A stretch of 60,220 nt of DNA from Halobacteriales archaeon SW_5_70_135 (GTDB lineage Archaea > Halobacteriota > Halobacteria > Halobacteriales > SW-7-71-33): contig PXSK01000011.1 of the NCBI GenBank assembly GCA_003022865.1, forward strand, positions 1-60,220, written 5' to 3'. Positions 9,388 through 17,216 of this stretch are shown piece by piece (position 1 is the stretch's first letter; every line of letters begins with the position of its first letter). The position numbers and the translations under genes were made by a program. Below the pieces are notes generated by a model, which searched no databases, was not told where the DNA came from, and was given only the letters and a program-made list of their open reading frames with translations.

Positions 9388-10415
9388 GGTCCGCCGTCGG
9401 TGCCGCCGCCCGTTCGGAGTCGCGGCTCCGGTCCGTCCTGCCGCGCGTCGCCGTCCGGTGCTCCAGTCTCGCCGTCACGGTCCGGTGCTCCAGTCTCGCC
9501 GTTACCGTCCGGTGCTCCCGCCTTGCCGTCGCCCGCCCCTGCTACGGCGCCGCGCTTGAACTCGGCGGCGTACTCCCGCAGCTCGTCGGCGACGGCCGCC
9601 GTCGGGCGTCCCCGCTCGACGCCCTCGGCGACGACGTCGACGAGTGCGCTGCCGACGATGACGCCGTCCGCGCCCGCGGCGGTCACGCGACGGGCGTGTT
9701 CGCCCGCCGAGACGCCGAAGCCGACCGCCGTCGGCACCCCGAGTTCGCGGTCGTGGTCCTCCAGGCGGGCGAGACTCTCGGCCGTGCGGTCGCTCGTCTC
9801 CTCGCGGGCGCCGGTCGTCCCCAGGCGGGCCTGCACGTAGAGGTAGCCGGAGACGCGTTCGAGGGCCGCCGCCAGTCGCTCGTCGGTCGTCGTCGGCGCC
9901 ACGATGAACACCAGGTCAAGACCGTACTCGTCACAGGCCGCCCGCAGCGGGTCGGCCTCGTCGACCGGCAGGTCCGGGACGATCACGCCCTCGACCCCCG
10001 CCTCGGCGGCCCGGGCGACGAACGGCTCCACGCTCGGCGGCCCCTCGCTCCGGGAGCCGTGCTGCAGGATCAGGTTGTAGTAGGTCATCGCCGCGATCGG
10101 CGCGTCGACGTCGATCCGCTCCACGAGTTCGAAGTACCGCTCGGGGGTCATCCCGCCCTCGAGTGCGCGGACGATCCCCTCCTGGATGGTGGCGCCCTCG
10201 GCGATCGGCTCCGAGAACGGCAGGCCGAGCTCGACGGCGTCGGCACCGCCCTCGACCAGCGCCTCGACGTACTCGACCGTCGCCTCGGCTGAGGGGTCGC
10301 CCGCGACGAGGTACGGGACGAACGCGGCGTCCTCCGCGAACGCGCGGGCCATACCGCGAGCGGTCTCGGCGACTCCCTCGTCGCCCGCCGCGCCGGCGTC
10401 AGTCACTGCCGTCAC
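9384..10415 (-). CDS. trpA: Tryptophan synthase alpha subunit
   Basis: Cleaves indole-3-glycerol phosphate to indole and glyceraldehyde phosphate, passing indole to TrpB. The general-base Glu62 (Glu49 of the E. coli enzyme) is in [11 protein letters not shown]. The position of catalytic Asp60 is occupied by Glu73 (E-P-I-A-E-G), a conservative change that I believe is common in haloarchaea. The protein is 343 residues against the usual ~270: about 15-20 extra at the N-terminus and ~55 at the C-terminus, the latter a hydrophilic tail built partly from a 27-bp tandem repeat. It overlaps trpB by 17 bases and the ADH synthase gene by four. Confidence 0.92.
   Translation of the reverse strand: MTAVTDAGAAGDEGVAETARGMARAFAEDAAFVPYLVAGDPSAEATVEYVEALVEGGADAVELGLPFSEPIAEGATIQEGIVRALEGGMTPERYFELVERIDVDAPIAAMTYYNLILQHGSRSEGPPSVEPFVARAAEAGVEGVIVPDLPVDEADPLRAACDEYGLDLVFIVAPTTTDERLAAALERVSGYLYVQARLGTTGAREETSDRTAESLARLEDHDRELGVPTAVGFGVSAGEHARRVTAAGADGVIVGSALVDVVAEGVERGRPTAAVADELREYAAEFKRGAVAGAGDGKAGAPDGNGETGAPDRDGETGAPDGDARQDGPEPRLRTGGGTDGGP
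9453..9533 (-). repeat. Three 27-bp tandem repeats inside the trpA tail
   Basis: Three consecutive 27-base units start at 9453, 9480 and 9507, each beginning GTCCGGTGCTCC on the plus strand; the third has diverged most. They encode repeated nine-residue blocks of the type G-E-T-G-A-P-D-x-D in the C-terminal tail of TrpA, beyond the conserved barrel. Confidence 0.85.
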
Positions 10416-11730
10416 CTCCCGCGTCCTTCAGGTGGCCGCCGCCCATCACGCCGTCGGTGGCCTCGAAGACGCTCATGTCCGGGGCGTTCTCGACGTCGCG
10501 GGCGGCCGTCTCCTCCAGGACGGTTTCGAGGTCCTTGTCGCCGCGGCCGGAGACGTTGATCACGACTTCCTCGCCCAGCTCGTCGTGGTGCCGTTCGAGG
10601 TAGGCGAAGGCGTGGGCCGTCTCCAGCGCGGGGATGACGCCCTCGGTCTGGGAGAGACGGTGGAACGCCTCCAGGGCGGCGTCGTCGTCGACGCTGACCG
10701 CCCGCACGCGGCCCGTCTCGACCAGGTGGGCGAGTTCGGGGCCGACGCCGGCGTAGTCGAGCCCCGCGGAGACGGAGTGGGACTCGACGACCTGGCCGTC
10801 GCCGTCCTGTAGTACGCGAGTGCGGGCACCGTGGAGCACGCCCTCGCTACCGGTCGACAGCGAGGCGGAGTTGGGCGCGACGCCTGCCGCCTCGTCGACG
10901 GCGAGCGTCGACCCGCCGGCCTCCACGGCGTAGAGGTCGACGTCGTCCGGTCGGAAGGCGTGGAAGGCGCCCATCGTGTTCGACCCGCCGCCCGCGCAGG
11001 CGAGGACGGCGTCGGGACTGTCGCCGACCCGCTCGCGGTCGCGGAACTGCCGGCGCGTCTCCTCGCCGATGATCGCCTGAAAATCGCGGACGAGACGGGG
11101 GAACGGGTGTGGGCCGACGATCGAGCCGATGACGTAGTGCGTGTCCTCGACCGTCTCCGCCCAGTCCCGCATCGTCTGGCTGATGGCCTCCTTCAGCGTC
11201 CCGCGACCGACGTCGACGGGTTTGACCTCGGCGCCGTTGGCGAGCATCCGGAAGACGTTGGGCCGCTGGCGGTTGATGTCCGTACGACCCATGTACACCT
11301 CGCAGTCGATTCCGAGGTGGGAACAGGCCATCGCCGTCGCCGTGCCGTGCTGGCCGGCGCCGGTCTCCGCGATGATCCGCTCCTTGCCCATGTACTGCGC
11401 CAGCAGCGCCTGGCCGAGCGCGTTGTTCAGCTTGTGGGCGCCGCCGTGCAGCAGGTCCTCACGCTTGAGGTACACCTCCGTGTCGTAGCGCTCGGAGAGA
11501 CGGTCGGCGCGCTGCAGCGGCGTCGGTCGCCCGCCGAAGTCACGCAGCCGGGCACGGAAGTCGTCCATGAAGCCGTCCTCGTCGTCCAGTACGTACCGCC
11601 GGTAGGCGTCTTCGAGTTCCTCGATCGCGGGCATCAGCGCCTCGGGCACGTACTGGCCGCCGTAGCGACCGAACCGCGGGTCCAGGTCGCCCGATCCTCG
11701 CGTCGTCTCGGGGTCGCGGCCGGTGCTCAC
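10399..11730 (-). CDS. trpB: Tryptophan synthase beta subunit
   Basis: PLP enzyme condensing indole with L-serine to make tryptophan. Cofactor Lys100 lies in [13 protein letters not shown], and the phosphate-binding glycines are C-A-G-G-G-S-N-T. With 443 residues it is a TrpB1-type subunit that pairs with TrpA. The GTG at 11730 is chosen because it overlaps the trpC stop as GTGA and because the upstream sequence in this frame lies inside trpC. It runs 17 bases into trpA. The C-terminus ends in a short Gly/Asp-rich tail. Confidence 0.93.
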   Translation of the reverse strand: MSTGRDPETTRGSGDLDPRFGRYGGQYVPEALMPAIEELEDAYRRYVLDDEDGFMDDFRARLRDFGGRPTPLQRADRLSERYDTEVYLKREDLLHGGAHKLNNALGQALLAQYMGKERIIAETGAGQHGTATAMACSHLGIDCEVYMGRTDINRQRPNVFRMLANGAEVKPVDVGRGTLKEAISQTMRDWAETVEDTHYVIGSIVGPHPFPRLVRDFQAIIGEETRRQFRDRERVGDSPDAVLACAGGGSNTMGAFHAFRPDDVDLYAVEAGGSTLAVDEAAGVAPNSASLSTGSEGVLHGARTRVLQDGDGQVVESHSVSAGLDYAGVGPELAHLVETGRVRAVSVDDDAALEAFHRLSQTEGVIPALETAHAFAYLERHHDELGEEVVINVSGRGDKDLETVLEETAARDVENAPDMSVFEATDGVMGGGHLKDAGGDGSD

Positions 11731-12575
11731 CGTGTGCCTCCTCGCGTGTCTCCGGTCGTGGTCTCCGCGTCCGCTCGCACCGTCACGTCCGTGGCGTCCG
11801 CGTCGGGGGACGTCTCCCCGGCCATCCGGCAGGCGTTCTCGCACACGTCGGCCGGCGCGTCGGCCATCACCGCCGAGCCGACGAGCAGGCCGTCCGCGCC
11901 CGCCGCCAGCATCCGGTCGGCGTCGGCCGGCCCGCCGACCCCGCTCTCGGCGACCAGCGTCACCCCCTCGGGCGCCGCGGGCGCGACCCGCTCGAAGGTG
12001 TCGAGGTCCACCTCCAGCCGGACGAGGTCGCGGTTGTTCACACCGACCAGGTCGGCCCCGGCGTCGACGGCGCGCTCCAGCTCCGCGCGGTCGTGAACCT
12101 CCACGAGTGGCTCCATCCCCCGCTCGCGGGCGGCGGCGACCATCCCGTCGAGGTCGTCGAGAAAACGCGCGATCAGCAGGACGGCGTCGGCCTCGACGCG
12201 GTCGAGTTCCCGCTCGGTCGGCAGGAAATCCTTCCGGAGGACGGGGACGTCGACCGCCGCCCGGACGCGGCCGAGCGCCGCGGCGGAGCCGCCGAACCGC
12301 TCGGGCTCGGTGAGCACGGAGACGGCGGCCGCACCGCCGTCGACCATCGCCTCGGCGTACGCGACGGGGTCGCCCGTGTGTTCGCCGTCGGTCGTCGGAC
12401 TCGTCGGCTTCACCTCGGCGACCACCGGCCGTCGCCCCTCGTCGCTCGCCCGCTCCAGCGCCGCCGGGAGCGAGCGAGCGTCCTCGACGGCGACCCGTCC
12501 CGCCGGCGACGGACGGGCTCGTGCCGCCTCCAGCACCCGCTCGACCGCCGGCGCCGTCTCGCTCTCAGTGTCCAT
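11727..12575 (-). CDS. trpC: Indole-3-glycerol phosphate synthase
   Basis: A 282-residue TIM-barrel enzyme that converts CdRP to indole-3-glycerol phosphate. Visible signatures are [10 protein letters not shown] (Lys56), V-L-R-K-D-F-L-P in the next strand, [10 protein letters not shown], and T-L-V-A-E-S-G-V near the phosphate site. It is the first gene of the leftward trpCBA-ADH synthase-DHQ synthase II run, with a TATA-like box 27-32 bases upstream of its ATG. A six-codon reading frame overlaps the start. The genes for the earlier tryptophan steps (trpD, E, F, G) are not in this window. Confidence 0.93.
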   Translation of the reverse strand: MDTESETAPAVERVLEAARARPSPAGRVAVEDARSLPAALERASDEGRRPVVAEVKPTSPTTDGEHTGDPVAYAEAMVDGGAAAVSVLTEPERFGGSAAALGRVRAAVDVPVLRKDFLPTERELDRVEADAVLLIARFLDDLDGMVAAARERGMEPLVEVHDRAELERAVDAGADLVGVNNRDLVRLEVDLDTFERVAPAAPEGVTLVAESGVGGPADADRMLAAGADGLLVGSAVMADAPADVCENACRMAGETSPDADATDVTVRADAETTTGDTRGGTR

Positions 12576-12585
12576 TCTTGTTCAT
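12565..12585 (-). other. Six-codon reading frame overlapping the trpC start
   Basis: An ATG at 12585 starts M-N-K-N-G-H and stops at 12565, so it overlaps the trpC ATG (12575) in a different frame. It contains no Trp codon, so it does not look like a classical attenuation leader. It may be chance. Confidence 0.25.
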
Positions 12586-12599
12586 CAGTGTCGTGTTCT

Positions 12600-12609
12600 G
12601 GTCATAAGG
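12600..12609 (-). promoter_or_regulatory. TATA-like box of the trpC operon
   Basis: Read leftward the sequence is CCTTATGACC, with its TTATGA core 27-32 bases upstream of the trpC ATG. That is the expected distance for a leaderless or very short-leader haloarchaeal transcript. Confidence 0.5.
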
Positions 12610-12626
12610 CTTTCGTGTCGGGCGGC

Positions 12627-12866
12627 TCAGGCCAGCGTCCGGTCGACGTACTCCAGGATGCGCTCGGACTCGGCCATCGTCACCCCGCGGTCGTCGTCGA
12701 CGAGCACCGGCACGGCGCGCTGGCCGGAGACTCGCTTCACCTCGTCGCGCTCGGAGTGCATCGCTTCCACCCACTCGGTCTCGTACGCGACGCCCAGTTC
12801 GTCGAGTCGGTCGGCGACCGCCTCGCAGTACGGACAGCCGTCCAGCTGGTACAGCCTCAGGCCCAT
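12627..12866 (-). CDS. Glutaredoxin / GST N-terminal-like thioredoxin-fold protein
   Basis: A 79-residue thioredoxin-fold protein with the redox motif C-P-Y-C at residues 11-14 (L-Y-Q-L-D-G-C-P-Y-C-E), a cis-proline region A-V-P-V-L-V-D-D, and C-terminal S-E-R-I-L-E-Y-V-D. This matches small glutaredoxin-like and glutathione S-transferase N-terminal domain proteins of haloarchaea, likely disulfide exchange in the cytosol with gamma-glutamylcysteine or thioredoxin systems. The ATG at 12866 gives the family length. It lies 51 bases downstream (leftward sense: upstream) of the trpC start on the same strand, with its own repeat-rich upstream region. Confidence 0.85.
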   Translation of the reverse strand: MGLRLYQLDGCPYCEAVADRLDELGVAYETEWVEAMHSERDEVKRVSGQRAVPVLVDDDRGVTMAESERILEYVDRTLA

Positions 12867-12948
12867 ACCGGCGTCTCGGGCGGCCCGCTCAAGTCCCTTT
12901 CCCAGTCGCCGAGCTTTGAGCGGGGAGTCGACGGTTTTCGCCCAAACC

Positions 12949-13067
12949 GTGGTTTGTGCGCGAGCCGTGATTTGCGCGCGAGAGCCGGTGGTTTGCACGC
13001 GAGCCGTGGTTTGCGCACAAAAGCCAATAGTCTGCGCGCAAGGGCGGTAGTTTGCACACGAGAGCCG
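12949..13067. repeat. Degenerate tandem repeat, six units of 18-21 bp
   Basis: Six head-to-tail units of the form GTGGTTTGCGCGCGAGCC start near 12949, 12967, 12988, 13006, 13027 and 13047; lengths alternate between roughly 18 and 21 bases. The array occupies the space upstream of the glutaredoxin-like gene. Another related motif (GCGCGCAAATCA) occurs at about 13602-13613, on the other side of the inserted mobile element. Confidence 0.7.
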
Positions 13068-13096
13068 GTGTTTCGACCGGTCTTCGCGTGAAAAGT

Positions 13097-13128
13097 GGCT
13101 CTGTTGAAATCCTTAGATGATGACAGGT
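13097..13128 (+). repeat. Left terminal inverted repeat of the IS6-like element
   Basis: 32 bases starting GGCTCTGTTGAAATCC and ending GACAGGT. Its outer neighbour is the 8-bp target duplication TGAAAAGT. Confidence 0.85.
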
Positions 13129-13151
13129 ATTACGTGCTGAATACAGAGGCT

Positions 13152-13421
13152 CTACTCGCCGTCGGGATCGACGCCCCACGCGATTCGGTCCCATAGTCGC
13201 TCGTATCCGTAGTACGTGCCTGTCTTGATAACGTTCGACACAATGCCAATACTGAGTGCGTCCCCTGTACTCCCCGTGAAAGAGAACGCGACGACAATCG
13301 TGATAACGACCATGAGCGTTCGATACATCATCGTCTTGAGCAGTGCCCGAGACAGGCGCTGATGGGGTGACCGTGTAATTAGCCCCCCGAGCGCCCGTTT
13401 AACTCGATCAACGACAGACAT
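13152..13421 (-). CDS. DUF2061 membrane protein (passenger of mobile element)
   Basis: An 89-residue DUF2061 protein with two predicted membrane segments: T-L-M-V-V-I-T-I-V-V-A-F and the helix around A-L-S-I-G-I-V-S-N-V-I-K. It keeps the family features K-T-M-M-Y-R-T and Y-Y-G-Y-E-R-L-W-D-R-I. The function of the family is unknown. I start at the ATG at 13421 (M-S-V-V-D-R-V); a longer frame extends to 13523 but adds sequence not typical of the family. A T-rich patch 20-30 bases upstream (near 13445-13452) could be its promoter inside the element. The gene lies entirely between the inverted repeats, so it can move with the element. Confidence 0.85.
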   Translation of the reverse strand: MSVVDRVKRALGGLITRSPHQRLSRALLKTMMYRTLMVVITIVVAFSFTGSTGDALSIGIVSNVIKTGTYYGYERLWDRIAWGVDPDGE

Positions 13422-13533
13422 CTGTGTGTACCGGTGAGTCCCCCCAAAAAAGGCGTTGTGAGCGCTCAGGTTCCGCCGTGGCAGACTAATCTGTTGTGCA
13501 AGACTCGCGCCTGTATTCGGCACGTCTGCTGAA

Positions 13534-13565
13534 ACCTGTCACCATCTGAGGGTTTCAGTAGAGCC
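13534..13565 (-). repeat. Right terminal inverted repeat of the IS6-like element
   Basis: Reverse complement begins GGCTCTACTGAAACCC and ends GACAGGT; it differs from the left repeat at five positions, all transitions. The target duplication TGAAAAGT follows immediately. Confidence 0.85.
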
Positions 13566-13670
13566 TGAAAAGTCCCGATCGGCGTCGTTTTCGCGCGCAA
13601 ATCACCTCGCCTCGCGCGCGAGTTGCGACTGTCCGTCGCGCTCGTCGGCCTTGTCGACTGCCCGTCGACT

Positions 13671-13730
13671 GTGTACCCGCACATTATGTATCCGCGCGCC
13701 GTGTGTCCGCGTGCCGCGTGTCCGCGGGAC
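13671..13730. repeat. Four 15-bp degenerate tandem repeats
   Basis: Units at 13671, 13686, 13701 and 13716 follow the pattern GTGTGTCCGCGTGCC. A separate 14-bp direct repeat, GACAGCCCGGATCA, occurs at 13779 and 13797. All lie in the untranslated-looking stretch between the mobile element and the first lipoprotein gene. Confidence 0.7.
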
Positions 13731-13847
13731 GGGACCCGGACGCGGCCGCCATGGCGGTCGTGGACGCGTGCGGCCGCCGACAGCCCGGATCACGTCGACA
13801 GCCCGGATCAGAAGGGCTATGCGTGTGAGGGCGTCACTCCCGGGAGA

Positions 13848-14747
13848 ATGAGCCGTCAGGCTGCCGGGTCGAGGCGACGCCTGCTCGCGGTCGCGGCGCT
13901 CGTCGCGCTCGTGACCCTGTCGGGCTGTGCGTTCCTCCAGGGCGGCGGCGGTGGCGACACGGGGACGCCGACGCCGGCGCCGACGGACGCGACCCTCCCG
14001 GAGGTGCGCTCGACGGCGCTGGCTTCGGCGGCCGAGGTGGAGACCTACCGAGTGAACGGGACCGTCGAGCGGGCGTTCGGCAGCCCTCGCGGCCCGGACG
14101 ACCCCGACGAGATCGTCGACCCGCGGGTGGTGGTGACGGAGACCCGAGCCGCGGTCGACCGCACGGAGCGGGAGCTGCGGGCCGTCGACGTCCAGCGCGC
14201 CGACGGGCAGACGGTCGAGGTGCGCACCTGGGTGCGAAACCACACGCTATGGGCGACTAGTCCGGCCTTCCGCGGCGACGCCGGCCGGTTCCGCGACGAC
14301 TACGGGTCGGAATGGGTGGTGCGACGACCGTCGAACTTCTCGGCGCGGTGGGCCGCCCTGGACCCGCTGACGCGCCAGCGGGCGCTGCTGTCGGCGGCGA
14401 ACCTCACGCTCGCCGGCGTCGACACCGACCGTGACGCCTACGTGCTCCGGGGCACGGTGTCGCCGTCGGCGTACGAGGCCGCCGTCGGTGGGCTGGCGGG
14501 ACGGTTCGGTGCCGAGGCGGAGTACTCGGTAACGAGCGTCGCGGTGACCTACTGGGTGGACCGCGACACCGGCCGACCGGTCCGCTTCGAGGGCGAGGTG
14601 GGGCTGACCGTGCCCACGGAGCAGGGGACGGTTCCGATCAGTCAGCGGGTGACGCTGACCTACGACCGGTTCGGCGACACGGTCGCGGTGACGCTGCCGG
14701 ACGACGCGCCCGATCCCGAGGACGCGCGGCTCGTCGCCGGCCCCTGA
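13848..14747 (+). CDS. Haloarchaeal lipoprotein (DUF7537-like)
   Basis: A 299-residue exported protein. The N-terminus has an R-R-R run, a hydrophobic segment and the lipobox L-S-G-C with Cys27, followed by a Gly/Thr/Pro-rich linker, so it should be processed as a lipoprotein and anchored outside the membrane. The mature part is a soluble beta-rich domain with V-E-T-Y-R-V-N-G-T near its start and V-T-Y-W-V-D-R-D-T-G-R-P-V later, features shared with the next gene. The pattern recalls LolA/LppX-like lipoproteins, and I believe it belongs to a haloarchaeal DUF7537 group; no function is known. The ATG at 13848 follows GGGAG. Confidence 0.75.
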   Translation: MSRQAAGSRRRLLAVAALVALVTLSGCAFLQGGGGGDTGTPTPAPTDATLPEVRSTALASAAEVETYRVNGTVERAFGSPRGPDDPDEIVDPRVVVTETRAAVDRTERELRAVDVQRADGQTVEVRTWVRNHTLWATSPAFRGDAGRFRDDYGSEWVVRRPSNFSARWAALDPLTRQRALLSAANLTLAGVDTDRDAYVLRGTVSPSAYEAAVGGLAGRFGAEAEYSVTSVAVTYWVDRDTGRPVRFEGEVGLTVPTEQGTVPISQRVTLTYDRFGDTVAVTLPDDAPDPEDARLVAGP

Positions 14748-15023
14748 GCGGCCGGGAGTCGTCGGAGAAGGGCACTGTTCAAATAAGAGATCGGGCGCTG
14801 GGGGCTCGAGCGGGACCACCTCGGGAGCCCCCTCGCGTTGAGTGGCTCTGACTCGTTGCGGTCCTCGGACTCCGTCCTGCGGTCCTTACGTCGTCGGAGC
14901 CACTCAGCGCTCGGCCCCTTCCAGTCCCACCCGCGGTGTTCGTGTAGGTCACCTCTGCTCGTCCGAACGTCGCCCCGAGACGTAACCGAACTGCTTTGTG
15001 CGTCGGCCGCCGCCGGTCGGACG
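14748..15023. other. Spacer with two hairpins and an IS6-like end remnant
   Basis: No gene is seen. A 7-bp stem joins 14801-14807 with 14825-14831, possibly a terminator of the first lipoprotein gene. A 13-bp imperfect stem joins 14840-14852 (GAGTGGCTCTGAC) with 14893-14905 (GTCGGAGCCACTC). The stretch GGCACTGTTCAAATAAGAG at 14771-14789 resembles an IS6-family terminus, but I found no partner repeat. Confidence 0.5.
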
Positions 15024-16055
15024 ATGGAGACCGAACGGCGACGACTGGCGGTGACGGTCGGGCTCGTCGGGCTGGTCCTGCTCGCCGGCTGTGGGGGCGC
15101 GCTGAACGGCGACGGCGGTGACGCTGGCGATGCCAGTGACGGCGACGGCGGCACGACGACGGACGACCAGTCGGTGGACGCGAACGTGGACGTGGACGAG
15201 ACACAGCTACGGGCCGACGCGCAGTCGGCGATCGCGGCGGTGGAGACCTACCAGGTGAACGGCACCCAGGAGGTCGTCGTCGAGGGGCCACAGAGCCGGA
15301 CGGTGACCATCACCGAGCGGGCGTCGATCGACCGCACGGAGCGCGAACTGCGGCGCAACCGGACGGTCCGGTCGCAGGGTCGGGAGGTCGTGGTCACGCA
15401 GTACGTGGTCGACCGGACCGTCTACGCCCGGAGTGACGTCTACGTCCGGCAGTTCTCCTCGGAGTGGATCCGCACCGAGGTGACCGAGAATTTCTCGCTC
15501 GTGTGGCGCCAGCAGGACGTGCTCGGCCAGCTGGAGTCGGTGCTCGACAACGCCTCCGGCGTCGAGGTGACCGGCGTCGAGACCGTCGACGGCCGCGAGA
15601 CCTACCGGACACGGGTCGACATCTCCCCCGCCGAGTTCGAGACCGTGCTGTTCGCGGTCGTCGGCGTCGACCCCGACCAGGCCGACGACGTCAGCGTCGA
15701 GAGCGTCGAGTACGTCTACTGGCTCGACGCCGAGACGGCCCGTCCGGTGCGGACGAACGCCACGATCAACTTCACGGCGACCGTCGCCGGTCGCACCGTC
15801 CAACGCAACGTCTCGACGACCGCGCGGTACGGCTACGAGCCCGTCATCGTCGACCTGCCCGACGAGGCGGGCGAGGCCGTCAACGTCAGCGGCGAGTCGC
15901 CCGGTCGGCTCGCGCCCGCCCGTCACGTCGGCCCGGCCGCGACCGGTGCCGCCGGCGACGGACCGACCCGGACCGGCTCTCCGGCCCCGAGACCGACGGC
16001 ACGGTCGGTCTCGACGCCCGAACTCGAACCCGAACTCGAACTCGGACAGGGATGA
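15024..16055 (+). CDS. Haloarchaeal lipoprotein, paralogue of the preceding one
   Basis: A 343-residue lipoprotein with lipobox L-A-G-C (Cys23), an Asp/Gly/Thr-rich linker and a soluble domain of the same type as the gene before it: V-E-T-Y-Q-V-N-G-T, R-A-S-I-D-R-T-E-R-E-L-R, and V-Y-W-L-D-A-E-T-A-R-P-V occur in the same order in both. The C-terminus adds a Pro/Thr/Arg stretch and a Glu-Leu-Glu-Pro tail. The two genes look like a tandem duplication. Its stop overlaps the start of the third lipoprotein as ATGA, so those two are probably co-translated. Function unknown. Confidence 0.75.
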   Translation: METERRRLAVTVGLVGLVLLAGCGGALNGDGGDAGDASDGDGGTTTDDQSVDANVDVDETQLRADAQSAIAAVETYQVNGTQEVVVEGPQSRTVTITERASIDRTERELRRNRTVRSQGREVVVTQYVVDRTVYARSDVYVRQFSSEWIRTEVTENFSLVWRQQDVLGQLESVLDNASGVEVTGVETVDGRETYRTRVDISPAEFETVLFAVVGVDPDQADDVSVESVEYVYWLDAETARPVRTNATINFTATVAGRTVQRNVSTTARYGYEPVIVDLPDEAGEAVNVSGESPGRLAPARHVGPAATGAAGDGPTRTGSPAPRPTARSVSTPELEPELELGQG

Positions 16056-17216
16056 GTGTCGGCACCGGGGGGCCGTCGGCGGCGAGCCCGGACTGCGCCG
16101 GCGAGCGGGGGAGGACGGTCGGCCGTGGACTGCTCGCGGTCGTCGCCGTGGTCGCGCTGACGGCCGCCGCCGGCTGTGCCGCACCGCAGGCGACGGAGAC
16201 CGACGCGGCGACGCCGACGGTCGAGACCCGTGGCGGCGACCTCTCCTTCGACCCCGGCGCGGAGTACGCCCGTCTGCGCTCGCTGCTGGGGACGAACGTC
16301 TCCGCCCCGCCGAGTGTCACCGTCCTCGACGGGTCGACCCTGCCGGAGAACGAGAACGACACCGTCTCGCCGGCGCTGACGACGCCGGCCTCGCACCGCG
16401 CGTTCGGCGTCGAGCGCGAGCCGGCCGAGCGCGAGTCGCTGCGGTACCGCTACGTCGCCGCGACGAGTTTTACCGGCGAGGTGCGACTGTACCCCGGCGA
16501 GAAGCCCCGGTCGCTGGTGCGGACCGTCCTCGTCCACGAGTACGTCCACTACGTCCAGGTGACCCGTGGCGACCTCCGGCAGCTCCGGGAGCGACTGGAC
16601 ACGCGGACGACCGACGGACAGTTCGTCCACCGCAGCGTCGTCGAGGGCGTGGCGGTGACGGTGACCGACGCCTACGTGCGTCGCCACCTCGACGCGGCGC
16701 CGAACTCGGCGCTCTACGAGCGCGTCGACGAGGCCGTCTCTCGCGGGACTCCGGCCTGGTACGGCAACGCCGCTTACCGGTACGGCGCTCGCTACGTCGA
16801 CGGCCGAGCGGCGAACGCGAGCGCCGCCTTCGAGATGGTCGAGCGACCGCCCCGGACGAGCGAGCAGGTGATCCACGGCCACGCGCCGGGCGAGGAGCCG
16901 CCGCGGAACCTCTCCGTCAGCGTCGACGCCGCCGGGAGCGACTGGCGGGCGATCGGCCGCGACCGGACTGGTCACGCGGTGGGACGAGCCCGCAGACGCC
17001 GCCGAGTTCGCGGCCGCGTTCGCCGACGAGCTCTCGCGGCGCGGCACCAGGACCGGGACCGACGCCGGTGTCGGCTGGCGGGTCGACGGCCGACGCGCCG
17101 CTGTCGAGCGGGCGAGCCCGGATACCGTCGTCGTGCTGCTGGGCACGGCGGGGTTCGTACGGAACACTACGATCAGCGGCGACGACGGCACGGTGACCGT
17201 CGAGACCGACGATTAG
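16052..17216 (+). pseudogene. HEXXH-containing lipoprotein, frameshifted near the C-terminus
   Basis: The conceptual product is a lipoprotein (lipobox A-A-A-G-C, Cys42) with a zinc-metallopeptidase signature: H162-E-Y-V-H166 and a possible third ligand Glu198 in S-V-V-E-G-V-A-V-T. This looks like an extracellular membrane-anchored gluzincin-like protein, although peptidase activity is only inferred. The frame is lost at 16967, where one extra A seems inserted (R-D-R then a jump); continuing in the other frame gives L-V-T-R-W-D-E-P-A-D and ends V-T-V-E-T-D-D at the TAG at 17214-17216. Without correction the protein would end in arginine-rich sequence at 17227. It starts on the stop of the upstream lipoprotein gene. 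Confidence 0.75.

Larger units (their letters stand above)
13097..13565. mobile_element. Non-autonomous IS6-like element carrying a DUF2061 gene
   Basis: A 469-bp unit bounded by 32-bp terminal inverted repeats that match at 27 of 32 positions and begin GGCTCTGTTGAAA / GGCTCTACTGAAA. It is flanked by a perfect 8-bp direct repeat, TGAAAAGT, at 13089-13096 and 13566-13573. End sequence and 8-bp duplication both fit the IS6 family. There is no transposase; the only reading frame is the DUF2061 membrane protein. It would have to be moved in trans by a related IS6 transposase elsewhere in the genome. GC is visibly lower than its surroundings. Confidence 0.85.

Noticed and set aside
12565-12585. 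Tryptophan attenuator leader peptide
   Set aside because: The six-codon frame has no Trp codon and there is no terminator-like structure before trpC.
12867-13194. CRISPR-like array at the repeats upstream of the glutaredoxin gene
   Set aside because: Units are 18-21 bp, contiguous and degenerate, without unique spacers or cas genes.
13623-13847. Upstream extension of the first lipoprotein with V-Y-P-H-I, M-Y-P-R-A pentapeptide repeats
   Set aside because: It would place 75 residues before a good signal peptide and lipobox, and the peptide repeat follows from the 15-bp DNA repeat; the ATG at 13848 explains the protein better.
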